The notes under the pieces: model-generated
Database searches by the model: none
What the model was told of the DNA's origin: nothing
The model's input: the letters and a program-made list of their open reading frames with translations, nothing else
DNA from: an uncultured Faecalibacterium sp.
GTDB taxonomy: Bacteria; Bacillota; Clostridia; Oscillospirales; Ruminococcaceae
Reading direction: 5' to 3'
DNA length: 64,000 nt
Assembly: GCA_934524985.1 (NCBI GenBank)
Contig: CAKSYT010000008.1
Location: 14,886 to 78,885, forward strand
Shown here: positions 16,490 to 25,000 of the stretch, piece by piece
Numbering within the stretch: position 1 is the stretch's first letter
Layout: every line of letters begins with the position of its first letter
Position numbers and translations under genes: made by a program

Positions 16490-17275
16490 TCACCCCGTCA
16501 GCCAGCAGAGCTGCTGCACGGTAAGGCGGGGCTGCAAGGCGCGGTTGACACTGCCCGCCAGCAGAGCCGCGCCATGGGCGATGACGCTGTCCAGCGCCCG
16601 GGGCGTGACCACAAGGTCTGCCCCCTCCTGCGCCTGCATCAGGGTGGGGATGCCCGCCGCCACCACCGGCACGCCCAAGGTATCCCGGGTCAGGTGGCGG
16701 GTGTGGTCGGCCTGCGCCGGGTAAAGCCCTGAGTCCGAAAACTGCACCGTGCGCCCCAGCCGCTGCCCCTCGGCAGAGCAGAGACTGTCCACGCAGACCA
16801 CCGCCGCCGGGCGCAGCTGCCCCACCAGCGCCGCCGCCAGCTGCTGCAGCGAAAGCCCGGTGGCTGCCGCTACTCCGGGCGCAACGGCTGCTACCGGGCG
16901 CAAGCCCCGCACCGGCGGGGCAGCGCCCGCGCCCATGGTGACAAGGATGCGCTGCACCGTGCGCGGGCCAAGGGCATCGGCGGTGATGCGGCGGTTGCCC
17001 ACCCCCAGCACCAGCACCGGCCCTTTTGGCGGCAAAAGGGCTCGCAGCTCCCGGGCGCACACCTCGATGACGGCGGCGTCCCGCTCGTCCAGCACGCTGA
17101 CGCTGGGCATTTCCAGCGTGACATACCTGCCCCGGGGGCGGCTGAGCCCCTCGCGGGCAATTTCCACCCTTGTCACCGTGACCCCGCCGTGCTTCGCGGT
17201 AGCCAGCCGCACCCCTGCGGGCAGCGGCTGCGCTGCGCCTGAAAACAGCTCGTCGGCCATATCCGTAGTACGCAT
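16490..17275 (-). CDS. gpr: Germination protease GPR (spore protease), short form
   Basis: 261 aa from the ATG at 17275. GPR cleaves small acid-soluble spore proteins at germination. Conserved parts: VLVLGVGNRRITADALGP (first active-site Asp region), VAAVAPGVAAATGL, VVCVDSLCSAEGQRLG (second Asp region), LGVPVVAAGIPTLM. It is clearly shorter than the usual 320-370 aa, with little room for the inhibitory propeptide and some inner loops missing. It is divergent from rpsT; spoIIP lies downstream beyond a repeat. Confidence 0.9.
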   Translation of the reverse strand: MRTTDMADELFSGAAQPLPAGVRLATAKHGGVTVTRVEIAREGLSRPRGRYVTLEMPSVSVLDERDAAVIEVCARELRALLPPKGPVLVLGVGNRRITADALGPRTVQRILVTMGAGAAPPVRGLRPVAAVAPGVAAATGLSLQQLAAALVGQLRPAAVVCVDSLCSAEGQRLGRTVQFSDSGLYPAQADHTRHLTRDTLGVPVVAAGIPTLMQAQEGADLVVTPRALDSVIAHGAALLAGSVNRALQPRLTVQQLCWLTG

Positions 17276-17373
17276 TTTCCACACTCTCCGTTCCTTTTTG
17301 GGGCAAAAGCCCGCTTTCTTGCCGGAAAGTATGGGAAAAACAAAACTTTTCCAAACAAAAATCAAAAAAACGC

Positions 17374-17402
17374 TTGCGCTGGTACGCGAAATATGGTATC
17401 AT
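17374..17402 (+). promoter_or_regulatory. Promoter of rpsT
   Basis: TTGCGC (17374-17379), 17 bp, TATCAT (17397-17402); 38 bp before the rpsT ATG. A TTGCG-type -35 recurs at 34827 and 55237. Confidence 0.7.
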
Positions 17403-17440
17403 AGGGTGCGCTGTTATAGGTAGCCAAGGAGGTGGAACGA

Positions 17441-17701
17441 ATGCCTAACATCAAATCTCAGAAGGACCGCGTCGTGCAGGCTGCTGCAGAGCAGGCTCAC
17501 AACAAGGCCATTAAGACCAACCTGAAAACAGTCGTCAAGAAGGCAGACGCTGCCATCGATGCGAATGCCGCTGACAAGGACGCAACCGTCCTGGCTGCTG
17601 TTTCCGCGATCGACAAGGCTCGCGCTAAGGGTGTCATCAAGAAGAACACCGCCAGCCGCAAGATCAGCCGTATGGCAAAGCGTGCTAACAAGAACGCTTG
17701 A
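17441..17701 (+). CDS. rpsT: 30S ribosomal protein S20
   Basis: 86 aa, normal length, basic and helical, beginning MPNIKSQKDRV with the conserved N-x-KTNLKTVVKKADAAI and GVIKKNTASRKISRMAKR segments. It binds 16S rRNA early in 30S assembly. The AAGGAGGTGGAACGA upstream is a near-perfect ribosome site. Neighbouring gpr and spoIIP match the Bacillus arrangement. Confidence 0.97.
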   Translation: MPNIKSQKDRVVQAAAEQAHNKAIKTNLKTVVKKADAAIDANAADKDATVLAAVSAIDKARAKGVIKKNTASRKISRMAKRANKNA

Positions 17702-17720
17702 TCGCGCAGTTTGATTGACG

Positions 17721-17767
17721 AACAAAACCTCTGTACCGGGTACCCGGCACAGGGGTTTTTGTTTTTT
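17721..17767. terminator. Bidirectional terminator between rpsT and the small membrane gene
   Basis: AACAAAACCTCTGT-CCGGG-TA-CCCGG-ACAGGGGTTTTTGTT forms a long near-perfect hairpin with T runs on both strands. Confidence 0.85.
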
Positions 17768-17773
17768 CCGGGG

Positions 17774-18025
17774 CTATGCCCCGCACAGCGCGGCAAGGCT
17801 CTGCCGCTGCACCGGCTCCAGCAGCTGCTCCGGCGGCAGGGGCTGCGGCGGCACCGCCATCCACCACGCCGCCCACGCGGCGGGCACGACCACCGCCAGC
17901 GAAAGCCCCGGGTACAACAGCGCCGGCTCGTGCAGCCACGGGCTGCCGGGCGGCAGTACCAACGCCGTGCACAGACACAGCGCCGCCCACAGCTCCCACA
18001 ATACGGTCTGTCCGCTGTGTTTCAT
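17774..18025 (-). CDS. Small two-helix membrane protein downstream of spoVAE
   Basis: 83 aa from the ATG at 18025 (GGAGGTGAGGCGC upstream). Two hydrophobic helices (~8-25 and ~40-60) and a Pro/Gln-rich tail. No family recognised. It follows spoVAE by 77 bp on the same strand and is probably the last gene of that operon. Confidence 0.65.
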   Translation of the reverse strand: MKHSGQTVLWELWAALCLCTALVLPPGSPWLHEPALLYPGLSLAVVVPAAWAAWWMAVPPQPLPPEQLLEPVQRQSLAALCGA

Positions 18026-18102
18026 GCGCCTCACCTCCGTTTTGCCCCCAGTTTACCAGCCGCCGGGCGCAAAATATAGCGAAGCAGCGCGGGCAAAACA
18101 GT

Positions 18103-18459
18103 TCAGTTCTGGTCGTGGCTTTTACCCACAAGGCTGCACACCACGCCGCAGACAAGGCTTGCGGTGACGCCCGCAGAAGCAGCGGTCAGCCCGCCGGTCA
18201 GGATGCCGATGGCCCCCTTTTCCGCCACGGCGGTGCGCACCCCCTTTGCCAGCAGATGCCCGAAGCCCAGCAGGGGCACGCTCGCCCCCGCACCGGCAAA
18301 CTCTGCCAGCGGCGCATACAGCCCCACTGCCGAGAGCACCACCCCCGCCACCACATAGCCGGTCAGGATGCGTGCCGGGGTAAGCTTTGTCAGGTCGATG
18401 AACAGCTGCCCCACCGCGCAGATGGCACCGCCTACTAAAAATGCCCACAGATAGTTCAT
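18103..18459 (-). CDS. spoVAE: Stage V sporulation protein AE (SpoVAE-b)
   Basis: 118 aa, the usual length. Hydrophobic, with the family signatures FLVGGAICAVGQLFIDLTKLTPARILT and PLLGFGHLLAKGVRTAV. It is one of the membrane parts of the spore inner-membrane dipicolinate channel. It starts one base after spoVAD ends. Confidence 0.93.
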   Translation of the reverse strand: MNYLWAFLVGGAICAVGQLFIDLTKLTPARILTGYVVAGVVLSAVGLYAPLAEFAGAGASVPLLGFGHLLAKGVRTAVAEKGAIGILTGGLTAASAGVTASLVCGVVCSLVGKSHDQN

Positions 18460-18460
18460 T

Positions 18461-19477
18461 TCAGTTCTCCTTTTCCGGCGCGGTCAGCTCTACCAAATGC
18501 GCCACCGCCGGGATGCTCTCCTTCTGCAAAAAGGTGGTCTGGCTCATCAGCGCCCCGGTGGCGATAAACAGCACCCGGCGGCTGCCGCGGCGCAGCAGCT
18601 TTGGCAGGATATGTGCGCAGAGCACGGCGGCGCAGCAGCCCGCGCCCGAGCCGCCGCTTTTTACCCGCTGCTCCCCGGCATCGTAGAGCAGACAGCCGCA
18701 GTCTGCGTGGTTTTTCAGCAGCAGACCCTCTGCCGCCAACAGCTCCCGCAGCATCTGACTGCCCACCAGCCCAAGGTCGCCGGTGTAGATACAGTCGAAA
18801 TCCCGCAGCTCTGCGCGGGTATCGGCAAGATAATGCAGCAGGGTAGCGGCGGCTGCCGGTGCCATGGCTGCGCCCATGTTGTTGATATCTTTAATATTAT
18901 AGTCCTGCACCCTGCCAAGGGTGGCGGCGGCAATGCCTACCCCCTGCCCTGCCGGGCGCAGCAGGCAGCACCCGGCGGCGGTAGCCGTCCACTGGGCGGT
19001 AGGGGTGCGCACCGCGCCGTAGCTCAGCGGGGTGCGGAACTGACGCTCTGCCGCGCAGAAATGACTGGAAGTCATCGCCAGCAGGTTCTGCGCCGCACCG
19101 CTGCTGCACAGCGCCGCGCCCAGCGCCAGCGCCTCGGCCATGGTGCTGCACGCCCCGAACAGCCCCGCAAAGGGTGCGCCCAGCTCCCGCAGCGCGTAGC
19201 CGGAGGCGGTACACTGCGCCTGCAAGTCCCCTGCCAGCGCAAGGTCCACCCGCTCGGCGGGCAGAGACGCCTTTTGCAGGCAGAGCCGTGCCGCCCGCAG
19301 CTGCAACTGCTTTTCGGCGGCTTCCCAGCTGCGCTGTCCCAGCCGGTTGTCGGTGGTCAGTTCGTCAAAGCCCGCCGCCAGCGGGCCCTCGCTCTCTTTT
19401 TTGCCGCCCACCGCCGCCTGTGCGGCGATGACCGGCGGGGTATGGAACAACAGGGTATCGCCCCGGCGCTCTGTCAT
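18461..19477 (-). CDS. spoVAD: Stage V sporulation protein AD (SpoVAD)
   Basis: 338 aa from the ATG at 19477 (GGAGAAATTTTTT upstream). Thiolase-like fold that binds dipicolinic acid in spore-formers. Recognisable: NRLGQRSWEAAE, FGACSTMAEAL, MTSSHFCAAERQFR, GDLGLVGSQML, and HADCGCLLYDAGEQ..GGSGAGCCA near the C terminus. Operon order spoVAC-spoVAD-spoVAE is the minimal SpoVA set kept in Clostridia; no spoVAA, AB or AF is present. Confidence 0.94.
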   Translation of the reverse strand: MTERRGDTLLFHTPPVIAAQAAVGGKKESEGPLAAGFDELTTDNRLGQRSWEAAEKQLQLRAARLCLQKASLPAERVDLALAGDLQAQCTASGYALRELGAPFAGLFGACSTMAEALALGAALCSSGAAQNLLAMTSSHFCAAERQFRTPLSYGAVRTPTAQWTATAAGCCLLRPAGQGVGIAAATLGRVQDYNIKDINNMGAAMAPAAAATLLHYLADTRAELRDFDCIYTGDLGLVGSQMLRELLAAEGLLLKNHADCGCLLYDAGEQRVKSGGSGAGCCAAVLCAHILPKLLRRGSRRVLFIATGALMSQTTFLQKESIPAVAHLVELTAPEKEN

Positions 19478-19565
19478 AAAAAATTTCTCCTTTTCTGCAA
19501 AAAATGCCCCGGAACGTGCTATACTGGTGCTGTGGCGCTGCAATATCCGGCGGGGCTGTTCCGTA

Positions 19566-20015
19566 TTATAAGGCAGAAGTCCCCAACAGCCACAGTACCA
19601 CACCGTACACCACCGCCGCCAGCGTGCCGTACACGATGACCGGCCCGGCGATGAGGAACATCTTAGCTCCCGTGCCCGGTACGCGTCCCTCGGCCTTGAA
19701 CTCGATGGCCGCGCTGACCACCGCGTTGGCAAAGCCGGTGATGGGCACCAGCGACCCCGCTCCGGCTTTTGCCGCCAGCTTCTGGTACCAGCCCAGCGTG
19801 GTCAGCACCGCCGAGAGCAAGATCAAAGTGCAGCTGGTCAGGGTGCCCGCCGCTTCGGCGTCCGCGCCCTGCCGCAAAAACAGCTGCCGCAGCCCTTCGC
19901 CCAGCAGGCAGATGCCGCCGCCCACGCAGAACGCCCAAAGGCAGTCTGCCAAAAGCGGCGAGTGCGGCCCGGCCTTCTGCACTCGGCGTGCGTATTCCTG
20001 CGCTGTCATCTTCAT
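19566..20015 (-). CDS. spoVAC: Stage V sporulation protein AC (SpoVAC)
   Basis: 149 aa from the ATG at 20015; AAGGGGG nine bases upstream. Four or so membrane segments with the family motifs WAFCVGGGICLLGEGLRQLF, GAGSLVPITGFANAVVSAA and GTGAKMFLIAGPVIVYG. In Bacillus SpoVAC acts as a mechanosensitive part of the dipicolinate channel. It begins 78 bp from the divergent VanY-type gene, followed by spoVAD after 88 bp. Confidence 0.94.
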   Translation of the reverse strand: MKMTAQEYARRVQKAGPHSPLLADCLWAFCVGGGICLLGEGLRQLFLRQGADAEAAGTLTSCTLILLSAVLTTLGWYQKLAAKAGAGSLVPITGFANAVVSAAIEFKAEGRVPGTGAKMFLIAGPVIVYGTLAAVVYGVVLWLLGTSAL

Positions 20016-20093
20016 CTTCCCGCGCCCCCTTTTGCGGATAGTCTGCCCGGGGCGGCGGTTACTTATCCTTTTTTGTGAAAGAAGGTAGATGCT

Positions 20094-20912
20094 ATGTATT
20101 CTTCCCATCACCATAAACATCACGCCCTGCGTCTGCTCTGCCTGACGGCGCTGGTCTGCTTTGCGGCGGGCGGCACCGCCTACGCCTGCACCCGCAAAGC
20201 TGCGGTGCCGCAGCTGCCCGAGCTGCCTGCCGAAAACCTTGAGCAGCCCGCCGAATACGGCGTGCAGCAGAGCACCCTTACCGCCGCACAGGCACAGGCC
20301 ATCCTGGATGACCCCCGTATGATCCTTGTGAGCCGCACCCACCCGATAACGGAGGACTATCCTGTCGAGACCAAGGAATGCGGCTCGGCTACCGCCATCA
20401 ACAAAACCTTGCAGACCGAAGCCGCCGATGCCTTTCTCTCCATGCAGGCCGCTGCCGCCAAGGACGGCGTGGATGTGCGGATGCAGAGCGGCTACCGCAG
20501 CGTCAGCTACCAGAAAAAGCTGTACGACAACAAGACCCAGTACTACCGCAACAAGGGTCTGAGCGAAGCCGCCGCCCGGGAAAAGGCCGCTGCCATCGTC
20601 AACCCGCCGGGCTGCTCGGAGCACAACTGCGGCCTTGCCGCCGACCTGAACAGCCCGGAGCACACCACCCTTGACACCGGCTTTGCCGACACCGCCGCCT
20701 TCCGCTGGCTGTGCGAGAACGCGGAGCAGTACGGCTTTATCCTGCGCTACACGGAGGAAGCCGAAAGCGTGACCGGCATCACCTACGAGCCGTGGCACTG
20801 GCGCTATGTGGGCGCGGAAAACGCCGCCCTGCTCAACCGGAGCGGCCTGTGTCTGGAGGACGCGGTCGCCGTTTTGCAGCGCATTGCCGCCGGGGAGACC
20901 GTGACCGGTTAA
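20094..20912 (+). CDS. VanY-type D-alanyl-D-alanine carboxypeptidase (M15B)
   Basis: 272 aa. An anchor/signal segment (~12-32) precedes a zinc peptidase domain (~100-250) with SGYRS, SEHNCGLAADLN (His and Asp zinc ligands) and EPWHWRYVG (catalytic Glu and third ligand His). These enzymes trim the terminal D-Ala from peptidoglycan stem peptides. The N terminus is His-rich (SSHHHKHH). It is divergent from spoVAC; no van resistance genes are nearby, so a housekeeping wall role is likely. Confidence 0.9.
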   Translation: MYSSHHHKHHALRLLCLTALVCFAAGGTAYACTRKAAVPQLPELPAENLEQPAEYGVQQSTLTAAQAQAILDDPRMILVSRTHPITEDYPVETKECGSATAINKTLQTEAADAFLSMQAAAAKDGVDVRMQSGYRSVSYQKKLYDNKTQYYRNKGLSEAAAREKAAAIVNPPGCSEHNCGLAADLNSPEHTTLDTGFADTAAFRWLCENAEQYGFILRYTEEAESVTGITYEPWHWRYVGAENAALLNRSGLCLEDAVAVLQRIAAGETVTG

Positions 20913-20950
20913 AATCCAATGAAAACTGCCGGAAAACCCTGCGGGGTGCG

Positions 20951-20979
20951 TTGCAATTTACCTGCTGTTATGGTAAGAT
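20951..20979 (+). promoter_or_regulatory. Promoter of the DUF4358 lipoprotein gene
   Basis: TTGCAA (20951-20956), 17 bp, TAAGAT (20974-20979). Confidence 0.65.
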
Positions 20980-21053
20980 AAATACAGTCTGCCCGTGTGC
21001 GCGGCGCAGCCCCGCACCCCGACAAATGAATTCAACAAAAGAAGGAATATTTT

Positions 21054-21623
21054 ATGATAAACCGCACAAAACTCTCTGTGATCGCTGTCAGCGCCGTGCT
21101 GGCCGTTGCCCTGACCGGCTGCGGCGGCAGCGCTTCTTCCGCGCCGTCCTCCGTGTCCAGCGCCTCTGCCTCTGCACCGGTCGCCGATGCAGCTTCTCCG
21201 GCAGCGGATACCGCTGAAAACGGCACCGCCGATCTGGACAGCGCCGTGGAAAGCCTGCTGGCTGCCGACCCCATCTCCAACCAGTTCGAGATCACTGCCA
21301 TGAACATCGAGTACGACTTCGGCCTGAAGGCTGAGGACGTAGCCAGCTACAAGGGCGTGAAGAGCAACGACAACGGCGATGCCGGCCTTGTGCTGGTGGT
21401 GGAAGCCGCTTCCGGCAAGGCACAGGACGTGGTGACCGCGCTGGAAAGCTACAAGCAGGATCAGGTGGCCTTCTACGGCAACTATGCCGAGTTTGCACAG
21501 GCACAGAGCAACGTGGAAAACGCCATCATCTCCTCCAAGGGCGACCGTGTGGTCATGGTGATTGCCTCCAACGAGTGCTCCGCAGACCTGACCAGTGCTG
21601 TGGACAGCGCCCTGAACAGCTGA
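21054..21623 (+). CDS. DUF4358 lipoprotein
   Basis: 189 aa. Lipoprotein signal with ALTGC (Cys ~23), a Ser/Ala-rich linker and a DUF4358-like domain (~85-185; FGLKAEDVASYKGVKS, VVTALESYKQDQVAFYGNY, NAIISSKGDRVVMVIA). The family is common next to MBOAT and DHHW genes in Clostridia, as here, so a part in extracellular polymer modification is plausible but unproven. It has its own promoter and terminator. Confidence 0.85.
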   Translation: MINRTKLSVIAVSAVLAVALTGCGGSASSAPSSVSSASASAPVADAASPAADTAENGTADLDSAVESLLAADPISNQFEITAMNIEYDFGLKAEDVASYKGVKSNDNGDAGLVLVVEAASGKAQDVVTALESYKQDQVAFYGNYAEFAQAQSNVENAIISSKGDRVVMVIASNECSADLTSAVDSALNS

Positions 21624-21637
21624 ATCTGATCTTCTGA

Positions 21638-21667
21638 GCCGGTGCCATCTGCGGCATCGGCTTTTTT
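21638..21667 (+). terminator. Terminator of the DUF4358 gene
   Basis: GCCGGTGCC and GGCATCGGC form a stem followed by TTTTTT. Confidence 0.9.
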
Positions 21668-21744
21668 CAGTAGAAAGCCCTCCCGCACCCGGGATGGGGA
21701 AACCGTTATTGCCCGCAAAACTTGTAAAAAAGGAGGCTGACCCC

Positions 21745-23163
21745 TTGGTTTTCAGCACCATCATCTTCCTGTTCCGTTTTCTGCCCATCACGCTGGCGCT
21801 GTACTATCTTGCCCCCGCAAAACTGAAGAACACCGTGCTGTTTTTGTGCAGTCTGGTGTTCTACTGCTGGGGCGAGGTGCGCTTTTTCCCGGTCATGGTG
21901 GCGCTTATCCTCATCAACTACCTCAGCGGCCTTGCCATCGAACATTTCGATGCAAAACCCGCGCTGCGCCGCTTCTTTCTGTTGGTAGCGCTCATTGGCA
22001 GCTTAGGGATGCTGTTCTACTTCAAGTACGCAAACTTTGTGCTGCGCAGCGCCAACGCCCTGCTGGGCACCGCCTTTGCCGAAATTCAGGGCATCGGCAC
22101 GCTGCCACTGGGCATCAGCTTCTACACCTTCCAGACCCTTTCCTACTCCATCGATGTCTACCGCCGGGATGTAAAAGCCGAGCGCAACATCATCGACTTC
22201 GGCGCTTATGTAGTCATGTTCCCGCAGCTCATCGCGGGGCCCATCGTCAAGTACCGGGACGTCTCCGACCAGCTGCACGTCTATAAGCGCCGCTATAACC
22301 TCAAACAAATTGAAGAGGGCATGACCCTGTTCACCTTCGGTCTTGCCAAAAAGGTGCTGCTGGCGGACGCCGTAGGCGCGCTGTGGACGGACATCATCGG
22401 GGTGGCTGACAGCCCCTCCACCACCTTTGTGGGTCTGGCAAACGCCTCCACTCCGCTGGTGTGGCTGGGCATCATCGCATACAGTTTGCAGCTGTACTTC
22501 GATTTCTCCGGCTACTCCCTCATGGGCATCGGCATGGGCAAGATGCTGGGTTTCGACTTCCCTGCAAACTTCAACTACCCCTATATCTCCGCCTCCATCA
22601 CCGAGTTCTGGCGGCGCTGGCACATGACCCTGTCCGGCTGGTTCCGGGAGTATGTGTATATCCCGCTGGGCGGCAACCGTAAGGGGCTCAAGCGGCAGAT
22701 TTTAAACCTGTTCATCGTGGAGCTGCTCACCGGCATCTGGCACGGCGCGAACTGGAACTTTATCTGCTGGGGTCTTTACTACTTTGTGCTGCTGGCAGCT
22801 GAAAAGCTGTTTTTGCTGCCCTACCTGAAAAAGGGCAAGGTGTGGCCGCACCTGTACACCCTGTTCCTTGTGGTGGTAGGCTGGGCGATGTTCGTGGGCA
22901 ACGACACCGGCGTGTCCTTCGGGCTGCTGTTCCAGAAGCTCTTTATCCCCTCCGGCGGGGTGTCGCCGCTGTATTTCCTGCGGAATTACGGCGTGCTGCT
23001 GGCGGTAAGCGTGGTGTGCTGCACCCCGCTGATCGAAAAGCTGTGGGATGTGCTGCGCAAGAACGTAGTCACCCGCTGCGCCGCCATCCTGACGCTGCTG
23101 GTGGTCTCCACCGCCTATGTGGTGGGCAGCACCAACAGCCCGTTCCTGTACTTTAACTTTTAA
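21745..23163 (+). CDS. MBOAT O-acyltransferase (AlgI/DltB-like)
   Basis: 472 aa from a TTG start at 21745: AAAAAGGAGG ends eight bases upstream and the product then begins MVFSTIIFLFRFLPITLALYYLAP, the usual family start. It has about eleven hydrophobic segments. The MBOAT signatures TLPLGISFYTFQTLSYSIDVYR, AGPIVKYRD, EFWRRWHMTLSGWFREYVYIPLGGNR and GIWHGANWNF (catalytic His) are intact. It moves acetyl or acyl groups across the membrane to a surface polymer. The partner DHHW gene follows 12 bp later. Confidence 0.93.
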   Translation: MVFSTIIFLFRFLPITLALYYLAPAKLKNTVLFLCSLVFYCWGEVRFFPVMVALILINYLSGLAIEHFDAKPALRRFFLLVALIGSLGMLFYFKYANFVLRSANALLGTAFAEIQGIGTLPLGISFYTFQTLSYSIDVYRRDVKAERNIIDFGAYVVMFPQLIAGPIVKYRDVSDQLHVYKRRYNLKQIEEGMTLFTFGLAKKVLLADAVGALWTDIIGVADSPSTTFVGLANASTPLVWLGIIAYSLQLYFDFSGYSLMGIGMGKMLGFDFPANFNYPYISASITEFWRRWHMTLSGWFREYVYIPLGGNRKGLKRQILNLFIVELLTGIWHGANWNFICWGLYYFVLLAAEKLFLLPYLKKGKVWPHLYTLFLVVVGWAMFVGNDTGVSFGLLFQKLFIPSGGVSPLYFLRNYGVLLAVSVVCCTPLIEKLWDVLRKNVVTRCAAILTLLVVSTAYVVGSTNSPFLYFNF

Positions 23164-23175
23164 GGAGGCGGGAAG

Positions 23176-24348
23176 ATGTCCAAACACGAAAAAAAGACCT
23201 CCTCCCTTTTGCACTACCCGGTGCTGGTGGTGTTCAGCCTGTTCTTCATCGGGCTGTTCGCGCTGGATCTGGTCACCCCGGATCGCAGTTACAGCGAGTT
23301 GGAGAACACTACCCTGAGCCAGCGCCCGGCGCTGACCCAGTTCACCGCCAAGGGGCTGAACAGCTACTTTACCGCCTACACCAAATACGTCAAGGATCAG
23401 GTGGCGGGGCGCGATGCGTGGATCAGCCTGCAGAGCGTGGTGGAGACCACCCTGCTGCAAAAGCAGCAGAACGGCGGCATCCTGCTGGGCAAGGAGCACA
23501 TGATGTTCCCCCGCACCTACGGGTTGCTTTCCAGCGAGGAGCGCACCCTGCCCAAGAACACGGCAGCGCTCACCAGCCTGTGCCAGCGCTACCCGGGCAA
23601 GGTAAATGTGCTGCTGGCACCCGCTGCCAGCGATATCTATAAAGAGAACGTGCCCGCAAACGCCCCCCTGCTGGACGAGGACGGCTACCTTGACCAGCTT
23701 TCCGCTGCGGTGCAGGCTGCGGGCGGCAGCTTTGTGGACGTGCGCCAGACCCTTGCCGCCCACAAGAGCGAGTATATTTACTACCGCACCGACCACCACT
23801 GGACGAGCCTTGGCGCCTACTACGCTTACAGCCAGCTGTGCGAAACCCTCGGCCTTACCCCCTTTGACACCGCCGCCCACACCGCCCTGACTGCCGACGG
23901 CTTTTACGGCACCCACTACGCCAAGGCGCGCACATGGAACGCCGTGCCGGACGTGATCACCTACTACGACCTTGACAACACCCTGACGGTATGGAACGTG
24001 ACGGCGGCAGGTCAGCCCACCGAGGGGCAGACCACCGGCCTGTATGACACGGAGAAGCTTTCCGTCTACGACAAGTACGCCATGTTCCTGCACGGCAACA
24101 ACGGTTTAAGCCGGGTGCAGGGCAACGGCAGCGGGCGTATCCTTGTTATCAAGGACAGCTACGCCAACTGCTTTGTGCCCTACCTGACCGCCAACTACGC
24201 CGACATTGACGTGGTGGACTTCCGCAACTACAACTACGGCTTGGATCAGTTGATCGCCGATAACGGCTACGACCAGATCCTTGTGCTGTACAACTTTGAC
24301 AGCTTCAAGAGCGACCCCTACCTCTACCGCGCCGGTGTACAGGGGTAA
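23176..24348 (+). CDS. DHHW-family protein, MBOAT partner
   Basis: 390 aa. One N-terminal membrane helix (~14-34) and an extracytoplasmic SGNH/AlgX-like domain containing ENTTLSQRPALT, AGRDAWISLQSVVETTLL, YYRTDHHWTSLGAYYAY (the DHHW signature) and ILVIKDSYANCFVPYL. Such proteins complete O-acetylation of extracellular polysaccharides or wall polymers with MBOAT proteins. Same operon, 12 bp after the MBOAT gene with AAGGAGGCGGGAAG between. Confidence 0.9.
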   Translation: MSKHEKKTSSLLHYPVLVVFSLFFIGLFALDLVTPDRSYSELENTTLSQRPALTQFTAKGLNSYFTAYTKYVKDQVAGRDAWISLQSVVETTLLQKQQNGGILLGKEHMMFPRTYGLLSSEERTLPKNTAALTSLCQRYPGKVNVLLAPAASDIYKENVPANAPLLDEDGYLDQLSAAVQAAGGSFVDVRQTLAAHKSEYIYYRTDHHWTSLGAYYAYSQLCETLGLTPFDTAAHTALTADGFYGTHYAKARTWNAVPDVITYYDLDNTLTVWNVTAAGQPTEGQTTGLYDTEKLSVYDKYAMFLHGNNGLSRVQGNGSGRILVIKDSYANCFVPYLTANYADIDVVDFRNYNYGLDQLIADNGYDQILVLYNFDSFKSDPYLYRAGVQG

Positions 24349-24445
24349 ACCGCCAAAAGCCTAAATTATTGCAGTCTATTTTCACAAATTTTTTGAGATA
24401 ATTTCATGCGTCCCGCCAGTTTTTGAACAGATGTGCCAAAACCCC

Positions 24446-24474
24446 TTGATAAAATCCGACCACTGTTGTAGAAT
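24446..24474 (+). promoter_or_regulatory. Promoter of the double-glycine peptide pair
   Basis: TTGATA (24446-24451), 17 bp, TAGAAT (24469-24474). The ~90 nt leader contains an imperfect hairpin around GGGGAATCGGAATGC / GCGGCATTTCCC, ending just before the ribosome site. Confidence 0.75.
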
Positions 24475-24571
24475 GACCATATAGAGAACAATGCTCTATC
24501 GGCAATTGGGTATAGACGCCGGGGAATCGGAATGCAATGCGGCATTTCCCTTTGACAAAGGAGTATTGAAG

Positions 24572-24925
24572 ATGAAAAAGATGAATTATCCCGCAGATTA
24601 TGCGGTGCTTTCCAATGAAGAAATGACCTATACCGCAGGCGGCGGCGCAGTAGATGATGCTGCCGGGATCGCCACCACTGCCGCAACGGTCGTAGGTGCT
24701 GTGGTGCTGGCCTCCAGCTACATCTGGGGCATCAAGCAGGCACGCACTTGGCTGCAGCAGGACGGCAACAAGGACGGCAACTTCTTTACCGTGCTGGGCC
24801 GCGCCACCGATGCCCTTGCCGCTGACATGGGCAAATCTGCCAGCAACTTTGTGCGGGATGCCGTTTCTACCACCATGGTAGTGGCACTGGCTCCCCTGAG
24901 CGCCGTTCTGCTGATCGTGCGCTGA
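24572..24925 (+). CDS. Double-glycine-leader peptide precursor 1 (bacteriocin-like)
   Basis: 117 aa (AAAGGAG nine bases upstream). The N terminus is a likely export leader with VLSNEEMTYTAGG ending at residues 23-24, the form of double-glycine leaders cut by C39-type ABC transporters. The mature ~93 residues have a hydrophobic Ala/Val/Gly helix, a polar middle (QQDGNKDGNFF), DALAADMGKSASNFVRDAV and a hydrophobic end. Peptide 2 shares the leader and the DALxxDMxKSxxNxxxD motif. No exporter, immunity or modification gene is adjacent. A bacteriocin or signal peptide is inference. Confidence 0.75.
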   Translation: MKKMNYPADYAVLSNEEMTYTAGGGAVDDAAGIATTAATVVGAVVLASSYIWGIKQARTWLQQDGNKDGNFFTVLGRATDALAADMGKSASNFVRDAVSTTMVVALAPLSAVLLIVR

Positions 24926-24941
24926 ACCTTTTCATCAGATA

Positions 24942-24971
24942 AAACGGTGCGTTTTTGGGTGCACCGTTTTG
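24942..24971 (+). terminator. Partial terminator/attenuator between the two peptide genes
   Basis: AAAACGGTGC and GCACCGTTTT form a 10 bp stem. The T run is part of the stem, so termination is probably incomplete and peptide 2 can be read from the same promoter. Confidence 0.5.
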
Positions 24972-25000
24972 GATAGCTTTGTTTCAAAAGGAGTGTTATT

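Noticed and set aside
24481-24571. Structured regulatory leader of the peptide operon as a known riboswitch
   Set aside because: Only one imperfect hairpin is visible; no match to a known class.
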